The notes under the pieces: generated by a model
Told to the model about the DNA's origin: nothing
The model's input: only the letters and a program-made list of their open reading frames with translations
Database searches by the model: none
Assembly (NCBI GenBank): GCA_030594905.1
Contig: JAUVEF010000076.1
Span: 1-6,104, forward strand
Direction of reading: 5' to 3'
Source: Methanosarcinales archaeon
GTDB taxonomy: Archaea; Halobacteriota; Methanosarcinia; Methanosarcinales; Methanogasteraceae
Length of the DNA: 6,104 nt
Made by a program: the position numbers and the translations under genes
Part shown: in pieces, positions 1 to 5,313 of the stretch
Position numbering within the stretch: the first letter of the stretch is position 1
How the letters are laid out: every line of letters starts with the position of its first letter

Positions 1-118
1 GATGACCGGTGCTCTTGTATTTACCGCTTTTGATAATGTCTTTCCCAGCTTCTTTTCGATAATAATGGCATTGTGGGTTCTGACAAACAACATCGATTTT
101 TCCTCTTGGTCGCGCCAT
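1..118 (-). CDS. IS1-like transposase, N-terminal part (runs off window)
   Basis: Reading leftward from the ATG at 118-116 gives 39 uninterrupted residues to the window edge, starting MARPRGKIDVVCQNPQC. There is a CxxxxC pair (C12, C17), then a YYRKE segment and a DIIKSGKYKSTGH segment. This matches the first half of the zinc-ribbon that opens IS1-family InsA-type transposases, where a Cys pair is followed by a basic GK...GH(QR) stretch; the second Cys pair would lie outside the window. A Shine-Dalgarno-like GGTGA (complement of 124-128) sits 5 nt before the ATG. The protein binds element ends and joins a DDE catalytic domain, which cannot be seen here. Family assignment is by motif recognition only; another zinc-ribbon transposase family is possible. 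Whether the full gene is intact is unknown. Confidence 0.62.
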   Translation of the reverse strand, partial: MARPRGKIDVVCQNPQCHYYRKEAGKDIIKSGKYKSTGH

Positions 119-183
119 GATGTTCACCAAGAGAATAGTTAGATTTCATACTATACTAATCTATCGTATATTAGGACACTACC
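1..183 (-). mobile_element. End of an IS1-like insertion sequence
   Basis: The partial transposase lies at 1-118, and 119-183 is an AT-rich leader of the size expected between an IS tip and its first codon. On the minus strand the leader begins GGTAGTGTCC at 183-174, which resembles the GG-starting tips of IS1-family elements (classical IS1 begins GGTGATGCTG). I therefore place the element boundary at 183/184. A TAATATA box (complement of 167-173) could drive the transposase. The opposite end, the matching inverted repeat and the target duplication are outside the window, so the exact boundary is inferred. Confidence 0.45.
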
Positions 184-184
184 A

Positions 185-334
185 GATTTTCACAAGATTT
201 CTGTGTTAAAACACATACCTCATTTTTAGAGATGGTTGCTGGGAGGTCTTGCCGTATTGTTGCCGGTGGTGATCTGGCGGCAGTCGAAATCCAGGTATAA
301 GAAGCATGAACTTCAGAACAATTCTCCACAGTAG
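185..334 (+). pseudogene. 3' remnant of a membrane-protein gene beside the IS
   Basis: In the frame starting at 185 the sequence reads DFHKISVLKHIPHF, then a TAG at 227-229, then 34 codons to a TAG at 332-334. The second part opens RWLLGGLAVLLPVVIW, a hydrophobic stretch of about 15 residues, followed by RQSKSRYKKHELQNNSPQ, a basic tail. This is the typical end of a protein with a C-terminal membrane anchor and cytoplasmic positive tail. There is no start codon with a ribosome site, the frame is cut by the IS boundary at about 183, and it contains an internal stop, so I call it a remnant of a gene that came from the left. Its stop is 6 bp from the cmk stop, so the two genes converge. The protein family is not recognised; no PGF-type sorting motif is present. 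Confidence 0.4.
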
Positions 335-340
335 TCGCAC

Positions 341-871
341 TTACATGCTATCCATCGCATTCAGGATGATTTCTGCCACCCCGCGCTGATCCCACTTCGC
401 CGAGTTAATCACAAGATCATACACTCCCAGATCATCGACATTGATTCCGTAATACTCCAAATACCGCCCGGCTTCGCACGCCTCTCGCTCCTTTACCTGA
501 CGAACCGCATCAGCCATCAAGACATTTTCGCGATGCACAATCCTGCCTGCCCGAATATCGAGCGGAGCTGTGATGAGCACGGCGAGATCCGGTTCTGCCA
601 TCCATGCAGAGAGCCTGCCCTCGACAATCAGGTCCTTTCCAGCGCTCTTCGCATCCGATGCGATCTTCTTCTGGTGGCGGTCGATCTGTTGATCGATAGC
701 TGTGTCCGACGAAGCGAGTTCGCCGAACTCTTTGAGCGTAAGTCCTCTTTCTTCTGCCATCTGTCGGAAGATATCTCCGGCAGATATGACCTCAAAACCG
801 GTACAACTCAATAGTATGCCTGCCACTGTGCTGGTTCCGCTTCCGGGCAGACCGCTGAGCGTTATGATCAT
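341..871 (-). CDS. cmk: Archaeal-type cytidylate (CMP/dCMP) kinase
   Basis: This 176-residue protein matches the short archaeal CMP kinase form (usual length about 175-190). It transfers the gamma phosphate of ATP to CMP or dCMP in pyrimidine nucleotide salvage and RNA turnover, in the cytosol. Visible motifs are the P-loop GLPGSGTST (7-15), the substrate-side AGDIFRQMAEERG (31-43), an EGRL segment (84-87) followed by W90, and a lid-like RIVHRE (110-115). The archaeal signature EREACEAGRYLEYYGI (128-143), with YDLVINSAKW near the C-terminus, separates it from adenylate kinase. The start is fixed by MIITLSG leading straight into the P-loop. No Shine-Dalgarno site precedes it, but a TATA-like box lies at leaderless spacing. 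It is third in a row of leftward genes, 191 bp after nif3, so it is probably transcribed separately. In many archaea cmk lies with ribosomal genes; that context is absent here. Confidence 0.9.
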   Translation of the reverse strand: MIITLSGLPGSGTSTVAGILLSCTGFEVISAGDIFRQMAEERGLTLKEFGELASSDTAIDQQIDRHQKKIASDAKSAGKDLIVEGRLSAWMAEPDLAVLITAPLDIRAGRIVHRENVLMADAVRQVKEREACEAGRYLEYYGINVDDLGVYDLVINSAKWDQRGVAEIILNAMDSM

Positions 872-897
872 CAGTACAAAGATCGTTTCACGGTGTA

Positions 898-903
898 CTT
901 ATT
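898..903 (-). promoter_or_regulatory. Putative leaderless TATA box for cmk
   Basis: On the minus strand AATAAG is followed by exactly 26 nt and then the cmk ATG, which places transcription start at or beside the start codon (archaeal TATA boxes centre about 26-28 bp upstream of the start site). The lack of a Shine-Dalgarno sequence before cmk agrees with a leaderless message. The box itself is a weak match. Confidence 0.35.
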
Positions 904-917
904 CGTTACTTACCCGT

Positions 918-933
918 TTTCGGTATCCCGAAA
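918..933. repeat. Inverted repeat upstream of the cmk promoter
   Basis: TTTCGG at 918-923 and CCGAAA at 928-933 are perfect 6-bp arms around TATC. The repeat lies 14 bp beyond the cmk TATA-like box, where a regulator site or a BRE-proximal element could lie. As RNA it could also be a short hairpin in the nif3 3' tail, but no T-run follows on that strand. Confidence 0.3.
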
Positions 934-985
934 GATATCGTCCGGATTGTGAACGCATGTCCAATCTAAGTATGGCGAGATGCGC

Positions 986-1030
986 AAACCACGCATTGAC
1001 GGCGGTTAAACCACGCAAAAGCAACCACGA
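986..1030. repeat. Short direct repeats between nif3 and cmk
   Basis: AAACCACGCA occurs exactly at 986-995 and at 1008-1017, and the partial copy AACCACGA lies at 1023-1030. No gene, tRNA or other feature is apparent in the surrounding 191-bp gap. The role is unknown; chance is possible for a 10-mer pair. Confidence 0.3.
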
Positions 1031-1062
1031 CGTACCTGCGCAGTACACATTGCATATTATAC

Positions 1063-1827
1063 CTACCGCTCCATCGGGTCGAGTCGCGCCATCCGGGTAT
1101 TGTCAACCACCTGCACGTCAGGTGCGTGTTCGATGAATACGGACTCGACGGGTAATCGGTCGCACAGCCGCTGCATCGCCGGATTCTCGGTCGCATAATG
1201 AGTAGCGTCGATCAACGCCAGGTTCTGCGCACTTCGAATCGCATCGTGTCGCATTTCTCCGGACACAATGGCATCAGCACCGCCATCGATCGCAGTCTTC
1301 ACAAACTCGCCGTTGAGACCGCTACCTCCGATGACCATCACAGTCTCGATCTCGCGCTCGCCGACCCATCGGACAGAGACGTTTAGCTTCTGCGCCACAA
1401 ACTCTGCAAACGTCGATGTCATCTGGCGATCTATTCGACCGATGCGACCGGGTTCCAGTTCCTCGACCTCCTGCAATTCAAGCACATCTGCGAGCACATC
1501 ATTGACCCCACCCTCAGCCCGGTCATAATTCGTATGCATTGTATATATCGAGATTTCACTCTCAAGAGCGATCTTCAGCGAGTCGGATAGATTCTTTGAT
1601 ATCCGGTGTATTGGATGGTATATCGGAGTGTGGTGCGTGATCAGGAGATCCGCCCCAGCCCGCGCAGCCTCCTCGAGCACGTAATCTGTAACATCCAGCG
1701 CAACAGCAACCTTGTTTACGTTGCCCCCTCGATCGAGCACCATACCAATCCGGTCCCGGTCAGATTCATAAGCAAGTTCCGGAGGGGCAATGCCCTCCAG
1801 AAGAGCAATCATTTCTGATAGCCGCAT
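1063..1827 (-). CDS. Nif3-like dinuclear metal centre protein (YbgI/DUF34 family)
   Basis: At 254 residues this has the length of the compact archaeal/bacterial Nif3 proteins, which assemble into hexameric rings with two metals per subunit. The expected ligands are all visible: H65 and H66 in THHTPIYHP, D102 in MHTNYDRAEGGVNDVLAD (97-114), and H210 and E214 in DATHYATENPAM. The middle SGEMRHDAIRSAQ (189-201) is the conserved strand-loop before the last ligands. Family members are often labelled GTP cyclohydrolase I type 2, but the physiological reaction is not settled, so I would not assign one. MRLSEMIALLEGIAPP is a normal family N-terminus. The gene is 51 bp downstream of kamA on the same strand, yet it has its own leaderless-spaced TATA-like box and no Shine-Dalgarno site, so both shared and independent transcription are possible. 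Confidence 0.88.
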   Translation of the reverse strand: MRLSEMIALLEGIAPPELAYESDRDRIGMVLDRGGNVNKVAVALDVTDYVLEEAARAGADLLITHHTPIYHPIHRISKNLSDSLKIALESEISIYTMHTNYDRAEGGVNDVLADVLELQEVEELEPGRIGRIDRQMTSTFAEFVAQKLNVSVRWVGEREIETVMVIGGSGLNGEFVKTAIDGGADAIVSGEMRHDAIRSAQNLALIDATHYATENPAMQRLCDRLPVESVFIEHAPDVQVVDNTRMARLDPMER

Positions 1828-1853
1828 AGATTATAGATAGCAGACCGATTAGA

Positions 1854-1859
1854 CTTAAA
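1854..1859 (-). promoter_or_regulatory. Putative leaderless TATA box for nif3-like gene
   Basis: The minus strand reads GCAAGG then TTTAAG, followed by 26 nt and the ATG, the same spacing as the cmk box. The purine-rich bases before it could serve as the BRE. No ribosome site precedes the ATG. A 9-bp tandem repeat (GCGATATT at 1864-1871 and 1873-1880) lies just upstream and runs into the kamA stop codon. Confidence 0.38.
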
Positions 1860-1878
1860 CCTTGCGATATTGGCGATA

Positions 1879-3009
1879 TTAGCTTGAATCGCCGTTTGAC
1901 GAGATTGAATATTCTGTGACCGGTTCATCGTAGTCGTCAAACCAGCAGGCATCAGGATTACTCTTGAAGATCATGAAATCAGCGATCCGCTCCGGATCAG
2001 CCGCGCGGTGATAGCGGAAGAATGTGTGCAGGTCGGTCTTTCCGACGATCTCAATCTTCCCGGTTGAATGGGACATAACCAGCCGTGCCCGCTTGGCAAG
2101 ACCCGAACAATCCATCTGAGCCTTGTGGAAGATCTCGTACGCCTCCTCGATCGGAACAACGTATGTATGATTGCCTGATGTCGGTCGGCACTGGAAGACG
2201 TAGTAAGGAACCGCCCCGATGAAGGAGAGTTTCTTAAATAGCGCCGATAGTGTTTTCGGGTTGTCGTTGACCCCGCGGATCATCGGAGTCTGGTTGGCGA
2301 TTATGGCGCCGGCTTCGATGAGGAGGCGTGTCGCCTCGACTGCTGCGTCGGTAAGCTCGTTTGGATGATTGAACTGCGCCATCACGTAGATTCTCTTCTG
2401 ATCGGTGCTGTATTTTTGTATCATATCAAGCAATGCCGGATCGTCAATAATCCGGTAGGGGTTGAAAGCAGGTATTTTAGTGCCGATACGAATGATCTGG
2501 ACATGTTCAATCTCCCGAATCTGGCTGATTATTCTTTCCAGTTTATTCGTGGAGAGCATCAGCGGATCGCCGCCAGAGAGTAGCACGTTTGTGATTTTCT
2601 CGTGATCACGGATGTACTGTATCCCTTCGGTCACATCACGAGCGATCTCGTCGTGATCGTTTATGAAAAGCCGCTTTCTGAAACAGAATCGGCAGTACCC
2701 ACCGCATACGTCGGCAACCAGCAAGAGTGCGGTGCGTTCGTATTTGTGCTGCAAACCCGGAGTGGTAGTGTACACACTTTCGCCGGAAGCGTCAAGCCCA
2801 CCCCATTCCTCAAGTTCTCCGAGATCCGGTATAACAATGCGCCTTATGGGGTCATCATGGTCGTTCCAATCGATCAGTGACTTGTAATACTCATTTGTGC
2901 GGAATGCAAACTTTTCAGTGACTTTTTTGAGTGCAAATTGTTCTTCATCGCCCAATTCGCTTATTTGATCCAGTTTCGTAAGATATTTCACACTTTTCAT
3001 GTTTTTCAT
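1879..3009 (-). CDS. KamA-family radical SAM, PLP-dependent aminomutase-like enzyme (substrate uncertain)
   Basis: This 376-residue protein belongs to the lysine 2,3-aminomutase family, which moves an amino group from the alpha to the beta carbon using an iron-sulfur cluster, S-adenosylmethionine and PLP. The cluster motif CGGYCRFC is at 102-109 (C102, C106, C109), preceded by PGLQHKYERTALLL (84-97). SGGDPL (145-150) is the SAM-binding loop. RIGTKIPAFNPYRI (174-187) and TPMIRGVNDN (241-250) are family blocks. K318 in STGKIEIV fits the PLP Schiff-base lysine (K337 of the Clostridium subterminale enzyme). QCRPTSG puts R275 where the true lysine enzyme has D293, and the second substrate aspartate (D330) is also replaced. 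I therefore avoid the name lysine aminomutase. No ablB acetyltransferase gene is adjacent. ATG at 3009 is preferred over M4 because GAGG lies 10 nt upstream. Confidence 0.85.
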   Translation of the reverse strand: MKNMKSVKYLTKLDQISELGDEEQFALKKVTEKFAFRTNEYYKSLIDWNDHDDPIRRIVIPDLGELEEWGGLDASGESVYTTTPGLQHKYERTALLLVADVCGGYCRFCFRKRLFINDHDEIARDVTEGIQYIRDHEKITNVLLSGGDPLMLSTNKLERIISQIREIEHVQIIRIGTKIPAFNPYRIIDDPALLDMIQKYSTDQKRIYVMAQFNHPNELTDAAVEATRLLIEAGAIIANQTPMIRGVNDNPKTLSALFKKLSFIGAVPYYVFQCRPTSGNHTYVVPIEEAYEIFHKAQMDCSGLAKRARLVMSHSTGKIEIVGKTDLHTFFRYHRAADPERIADFMIFKSNPDACWFDDYDEPVTEYSISSNGDSS

Positions 3010-3019
3010 CGCTTCGTTG

Positions 3020-3023
3020 CCTC
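3020..3023 (-). promoter_or_regulatory. Ribosome binding site of kamA-like gene
   Basis: GAGG on the minus strand lies 10 nt before the ATG at 3009 and 19 nt before the second in-frame ATG at 3000. It therefore decides for the first ATG. Confidence 0.5.
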
Positions 3024-3177
3024 GTTCTTTAAAAGATGTACAAACAGAGAAGCCCTATCGTTGCGGCGATATGATCTTTCATTAGAGGCATAAACTGTTT
3101 TTGTGGTCTTTAGAAACCTTTATGAACACGGTTATAAGCCTTTCGGTGATCTGGATCTGCAGGGTTTGTCCAGTGAT

Positions 3178-3190
3178 TAATCCAGGATTA
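3178..3190. repeat. 13-bp perfect palindrome, candidate operator
   Basis: TAATCC at 3178-3183 and GGATTA at 3185-3190 are exact inverted repeats around a single A. Size and symmetry suit a dimeric helix-turn-helix regulator, and the site lies between the two divergent starts. Confidence 0.35.
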
Positions 3191-3209
3191 TGGGTGTTTA
3201 AGGAGCGGT

Positions 3210-3238
3210 TTTGGTGTATGATTCCAAGATACCCCAAA
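3210..3238. repeat. Imperfect inverted repeat upstream of dapF
   Basis: TTTGGTGTAT (3210-3219) and ATACCCCAAA (3229-3238) pair at 9 of 10 positions around a 9-nt loop. The repeat ends 2 bp before the AT-rich candidate TATA box and 41 bp before the dapF ATG. It could be an operator or, if transcription starts farther upstream, a leader hairpin. Confidence 0.4.
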
Positions 3239-3239
3239 G

Positions 3240-3250
3240 ATTAATAAAAT
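3240..3250 (+). promoter_or_regulatory. Candidate TATA box for dapF
   Basis: ATTAATAAAAT is preceded by CCCCAAAG, which could act as a BRE. A start about 27 bp downstream would give a very short leader just ahead of the GGAG at 3271-3274, which is tight; the TTATAA near 3132-3137 is an alternative with a longer leader. Confidence 0.3.
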
Positions 3251-3270
3251 CTGCGATTCCAGTTTGATGC

Positions 3271-3274
3271 GGAG
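3271..3274 (+). promoter_or_regulatory. Ribosome binding site of dapF
   Basis: GGAG lies 5 nt before the ATG at 3280 and, together with the conserved MIKFTKLHGNGNDF start, fixes the N-terminus. Confidence 0.6.
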
Positions 3275-3279
3275 ACATC

Positions 3280-4047
3280 ATGATCAAGTTCACTAAGCTG
3301 CACGGAAACGGGAACGACTTCATCCTGATCGACGAATATCAAAACGAGATCGTCGGAGACAAAGCCGAATTTGCAGCCACCTACTGCGATCGCAGGTTCG
3401 GGATCGGCGCGGACGGCGTCCTCTTCCTTTCTAAGTCCGACTGCGCCGATATCAGGATGCAGCTCTTCCAGCCGGATCGATCCGAGGCAGAGATGTGCGG
3501 AAACGGCATACGGTGCCTTGCAAGGTACGCAATCGATGAGGGTTACATAAACAGAGAAGGAAGTTTTGCAATCGAGACGCTTGCGGGCGTTCTGACAGTC
3601 GATATAGACTGCGAGTGGATAAAAGTGAACATGGGAACTCCAGTGTGGGGCGGCGTACACGAGATCAACGGATACGAGGTACATTTCGTAAACACTGGCG
3701 TTCCACACGCAGTCATCTTCGTGGACGATACAAAGATTGCAATCGACGAGATCGCACCGAAAATCAGGTATGCGCCCGTATTTCCAGAGGGTGCGAACGT
3801 GAACTTCGTGAAAGTCAGCGGGAGCGAGATCGCGCTCCGGACGTATGAGCGCGGCGTTGAGGCGGAGACCTTGAGTTGCGGCACTGGCGCGGTCGCATCC
3901 GCCTATGTCGCACGCAGACTCGGGCGGACCGGTGACCAGGCGGTGGTGCGGACCACGGGAGGCTCTTTGTGCATCTCCTTTGCGGCAGACGGCGTCGCAT
4001 TCATGGCGGGTGGGGCAGTGTGGGTGTATGAGGGGATGGTGAAATAG
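3280..4047 (+). CDS. dapF: Diaminopimelate epimerase
   Basis: The enzyme converts LL- to meso-diaminopimelate, the last step before DAP decarboxylase in lysine synthesis. It is PLP-independent and uses two cysteines as acid and base. Both are present: C73 in EMCGNGIRCLARYA and C200 in ETLSCGTGAVASA. HGNGNDF (8-14), FGIGADGV (40-47), TGVPHAV (139-145) and RTYERGVEAET (187-197) complete the pattern, arranged as the two mirror-related halves of the DapF fold. At 255 residues it is slightly shorter than the usual 270-285. The stretch before the first cysteine reads FQPDRSEAEMCGNG, whereas the family signature is N-x-D-G-S-x4-C-G-N, so Q64 and R67 replace the expected Asn and Gly; V141 stands where many members have Asn. 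The gene is divergent from kamA and convergent with the methyltransferase pseudogene. No lysA or dapA neighbour is in view. Confidence 0.9.
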   Translation: MIKFTKLHGNGNDFILIDEYQNEIVGDKAEFAATYCDRRFGIGADGVLFLSKSDCADIRMQLFQPDRSEAEMCGNGIRCLARYAIDEGYINREGSFAIETLAGVLTVDIDCEWIKVNMGTPVWGGVHEINGYEVHFVNTGVPHAVIFVDDTKIAIDEIAPKIRYAPVFPEGANVNFVKVSGSEIALRTYERGVEAETLSCGTGAVASAYVARRLGRTGDQAVVRTTGGSLCISFAADGVAFMAGGAVWVYEGMVK

Positions 4048-4076
4048 ACAGCCAGATACCATACCAATCCGGAGTT

Positions 4077-4089
4077 GGGCGGGACGCCC
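4077..4089 (+). terminator. GC hairpin after dapF, possible terminator
   Basis: GGGCG (4077-4081) and CGCCC (4085-4089) are perfect arms around GGA, 29 nt past the dapF stop and 17 nt before the end of the convergent methyltransferase remnant. Only a short T-run (TGCTTT) follows, and archaeal termination often relies on T-runs alone, so this is tentative. Confidence 0.3.
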
Positions 4090-4106
4090 TGCTTTCCCAT
4101 AAGCCG

Positions 4107-4826
4107 TTACCACACACCATATCGCTTAATGCAGACGTATGTTGCCTGAAATCCGTCGCCGTACTCAGCGCTTTCGATCTCAAAATCCCGCACGCTCGAG
4201 CAATCCCTCCATTATCCAGTCGTAGGTGCGGTACTCCTCGCGGATGTGAATCTCTGCTTCTGCGGCAAGTTCCAGTCCCGACTGGAGAGCGGTTGATCTG
4301 ACCCATGCGTTGATCTGGTCTTATAGGTCGGCTGCTTCTGATGGAAACACAATATCCAAAAGAAAGAACCGCCATCCCACCTTCAACATAGCGGCGGCTC
4401 TCCTGAGTGCAACCAATTTCCAGAAATCCAGCAGATGGTGCAGGGCAGCTATCGACACCATCGCTTCTGCGGGCTCTGCATCATGATTATACGTCAAAAA
4501 GCCGCCATGGCAGTACAGAACGTTCGACAGTCCCATATCTTCACCTCTTCTCTGGCAGTACTCCAGCATGGCGGAAGAGACGTCCACTACGTAGACTTTT
4601 TGGCAGTGTTTCGCAGCGGGAAGTGCGAATGCGCCAGTTCATGCACCCATGTCGATGACAGTGCTCTTTGAGTTCAGTTCGATAAGTTATGGTCGCGTTG
4701 CTATCCCTTCTCGTAGTCGCAAAACCTCTGGTGGGCATCATCGTATCGCTGCACCTGCTCCACGCTCAAGTAGTCCACGCCGGTCTGTTTCATCTCAATG
4801 TGCGTCCATTTTGGATTTTCCAACAT
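4107..4826 (-). pseudogene. Decayed class I SAM-dependent methyltransferase
   Basis: Reading leftward across breaks recovers a full-length (about 239-codon) methyltransferase. The N-terminus MLENPKWTHIEMKQTG starts at 4826 behind a strong GGTGGAG (complement of 4832-4838). The frame breaks at a TAG at 4703-4701 and resumes shifted at STVIDMGA. The SAM-binding motif I then has a TGA (4641-4639) where a Gly codon is expected, before TGAFALPAA. VVDVSSAMLEYC, HGGFLTY and SIAALHHLLDFWK follow, then LKVGWR in place of the usual LKPGGR. A TAA (4323-4321) interrupts before DQINAWVRS, and an extra A in the run at 4182-4185 shifts the frame before EIESAEYGDGF, which runs to the natural TAA at 4109-4107. 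The original substrate is not known. It was the third gene of the phzF operon, 22 bp after the VOC gene. Confidence 0.8.
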
Positions 4827-4831
4827 GTTTA

Positions 4832-4838
4832 CTCCACC
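4832..4838 (-). promoter_or_regulatory. Surviving ribosome binding site of methyltransferase pseudogene
   Basis: GGTGGAG on the minus strand lies 5 nt before the ATG at 4826. It is one of the strongest Shine-Dalgarno matches in the window and fixes the original start although the gene is dead. Confidence 0.6.
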
Positions 4839-4848
4839 ACAATTATAT

Positions 4849-5313
4849 TTAATCAGTTATGTTATTTGACCAGTTTTGTAGTTCGCTGATATTTCCTTCC
4901 GGATCTCTGACATACACAAAGGTAATCGTACCGGCGTTTGGGATGCGCTCTGTAACTATTTCCCCCAATTGTGAACCACCATTCGAGATCACTCTTTTTA
5001 TGATCATCCCTACATCATCCACTGCAAAAGCAATGTGCGCCAGTCCTGGTTGGTTGATCGCGGGTTGTTTCGCTTCGCTAATTCTGTTGTACTGGAATAT
5101 CTCTAAAGTCGGGCAATTCTTGTCGCAGCCGGGCAGGAGGGGATGAATTCCCGGGATGTTAACGTTTTAAACGCCTGTTGCGACATCAATCCAGTCTCCT
5201 TTGTGATCCCTCTTTGGCAGCACAGGTTCACAATTGAAAACATGCTGGTAAAAGTCCGAAAGCAGTTTCCAGTCACGTGCTACCAGATTCACATGAACAA
5301 ACCTAACATCCAT
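4849..5313 (-). pseudogene. VOC/glyoxalase-superfamily protein gene with one in-frame stop
   Basis: From the ATG at 5313 the frame reads MDVRFVHVNLVARDWK through ATGV (codon 48), meets TAA at 5169-5167 (codon 49), and continues unbroken with NVNIPGIHPLLPG to the final TAA at 4851-4849, giving 154 codons in all. The product is a two-module VOC fold. The usual metal ligand positions all appear: H7 in FVHVNL, E in TLEIFQY, H in LAHIAFAVDD, and E in GNISELQNW. VOC members include glyoxalase I, methylmalonyl-CoA epimerase and dioxygenases, and I cannot choose among them. The ATG overlaps the phzF stop by 11 bp, implying translational coupling. Because one base change is the only lesion, it could be a very recent pseudogene, a sequencing error or a read-through case. 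No good restart codon follows the stop. Confidence 0.78.

Larger units (their letters stand above)
3010..3279. promoter_or_regulatory. Divergent kamA/dapF intergenic region
   Basis: This 270-bp gap separates the divergently transcribed kamA-like gene and dapF and must hold both promoters. On the kamA side, GAGG (complement of 3020-3023) is the ribosome site, and AGTTTATGC (complement of 3088-3096), preceded by an A-rich stretch, is a possible TATA box giving a leader of about 55 nt. On the dapF side, GGTTATAAGC (3130-3139) and ATTAATAAAAT (3240-3250) are candidates. Two inverted repeats at 3178-3190 and 3210-3238 lie between them. No ORF of note and no tRNA-like fold is visible. Confidence 0.5.

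Noticed and set aside
227..229. TAG in the 185-334 frame as a pyrrolysine codon
   Set aside because: dapF and phzF both end in TAG at sensible C-termini, and no pyrrolysine genes or methylamine methyltransferase are in view. Decay next to an IS is simpler.
966..1196. A 76-codon leftward frame overlapping the nif3 3' end
   Set aside because: It overlaps the conserved nif3 C-terminal part in another frame, and its Arg/Cys-rich composition has no family motif.
1879..3009. Naming the gene ablA (lysine 2,3-aminomutase for N-epsilon-acetyl-beta-lysine osmolyte)
   Set aside because: The lysine-recognising aspartates are replaced and no ablB acetyltransferase gene is adjacent.
3241..4113. A 290-codon open frame opposite dapF
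   Set aside because: It is antisense to a well-supported dapF, has low-complexity cysteine/histidine-rich composition and no recognisable motif. It is a shadow created by GC-rich codons.
4841..4856. TATA-like AAATATAA before the methyltransferase remnant as its promoter
   Set aside because: Its centre is only about 22 bp from the ATG, which would start transcription inside the gene and remove the strong ribosome site. The region also overlaps the VOC stop in a tight operon.
4859..5146. A 95-codon rightward open frame
   Set aside because: The opposite strand here encodes the conserved second half of the VOC protein with its metal ligands, so this frame is a shadow.
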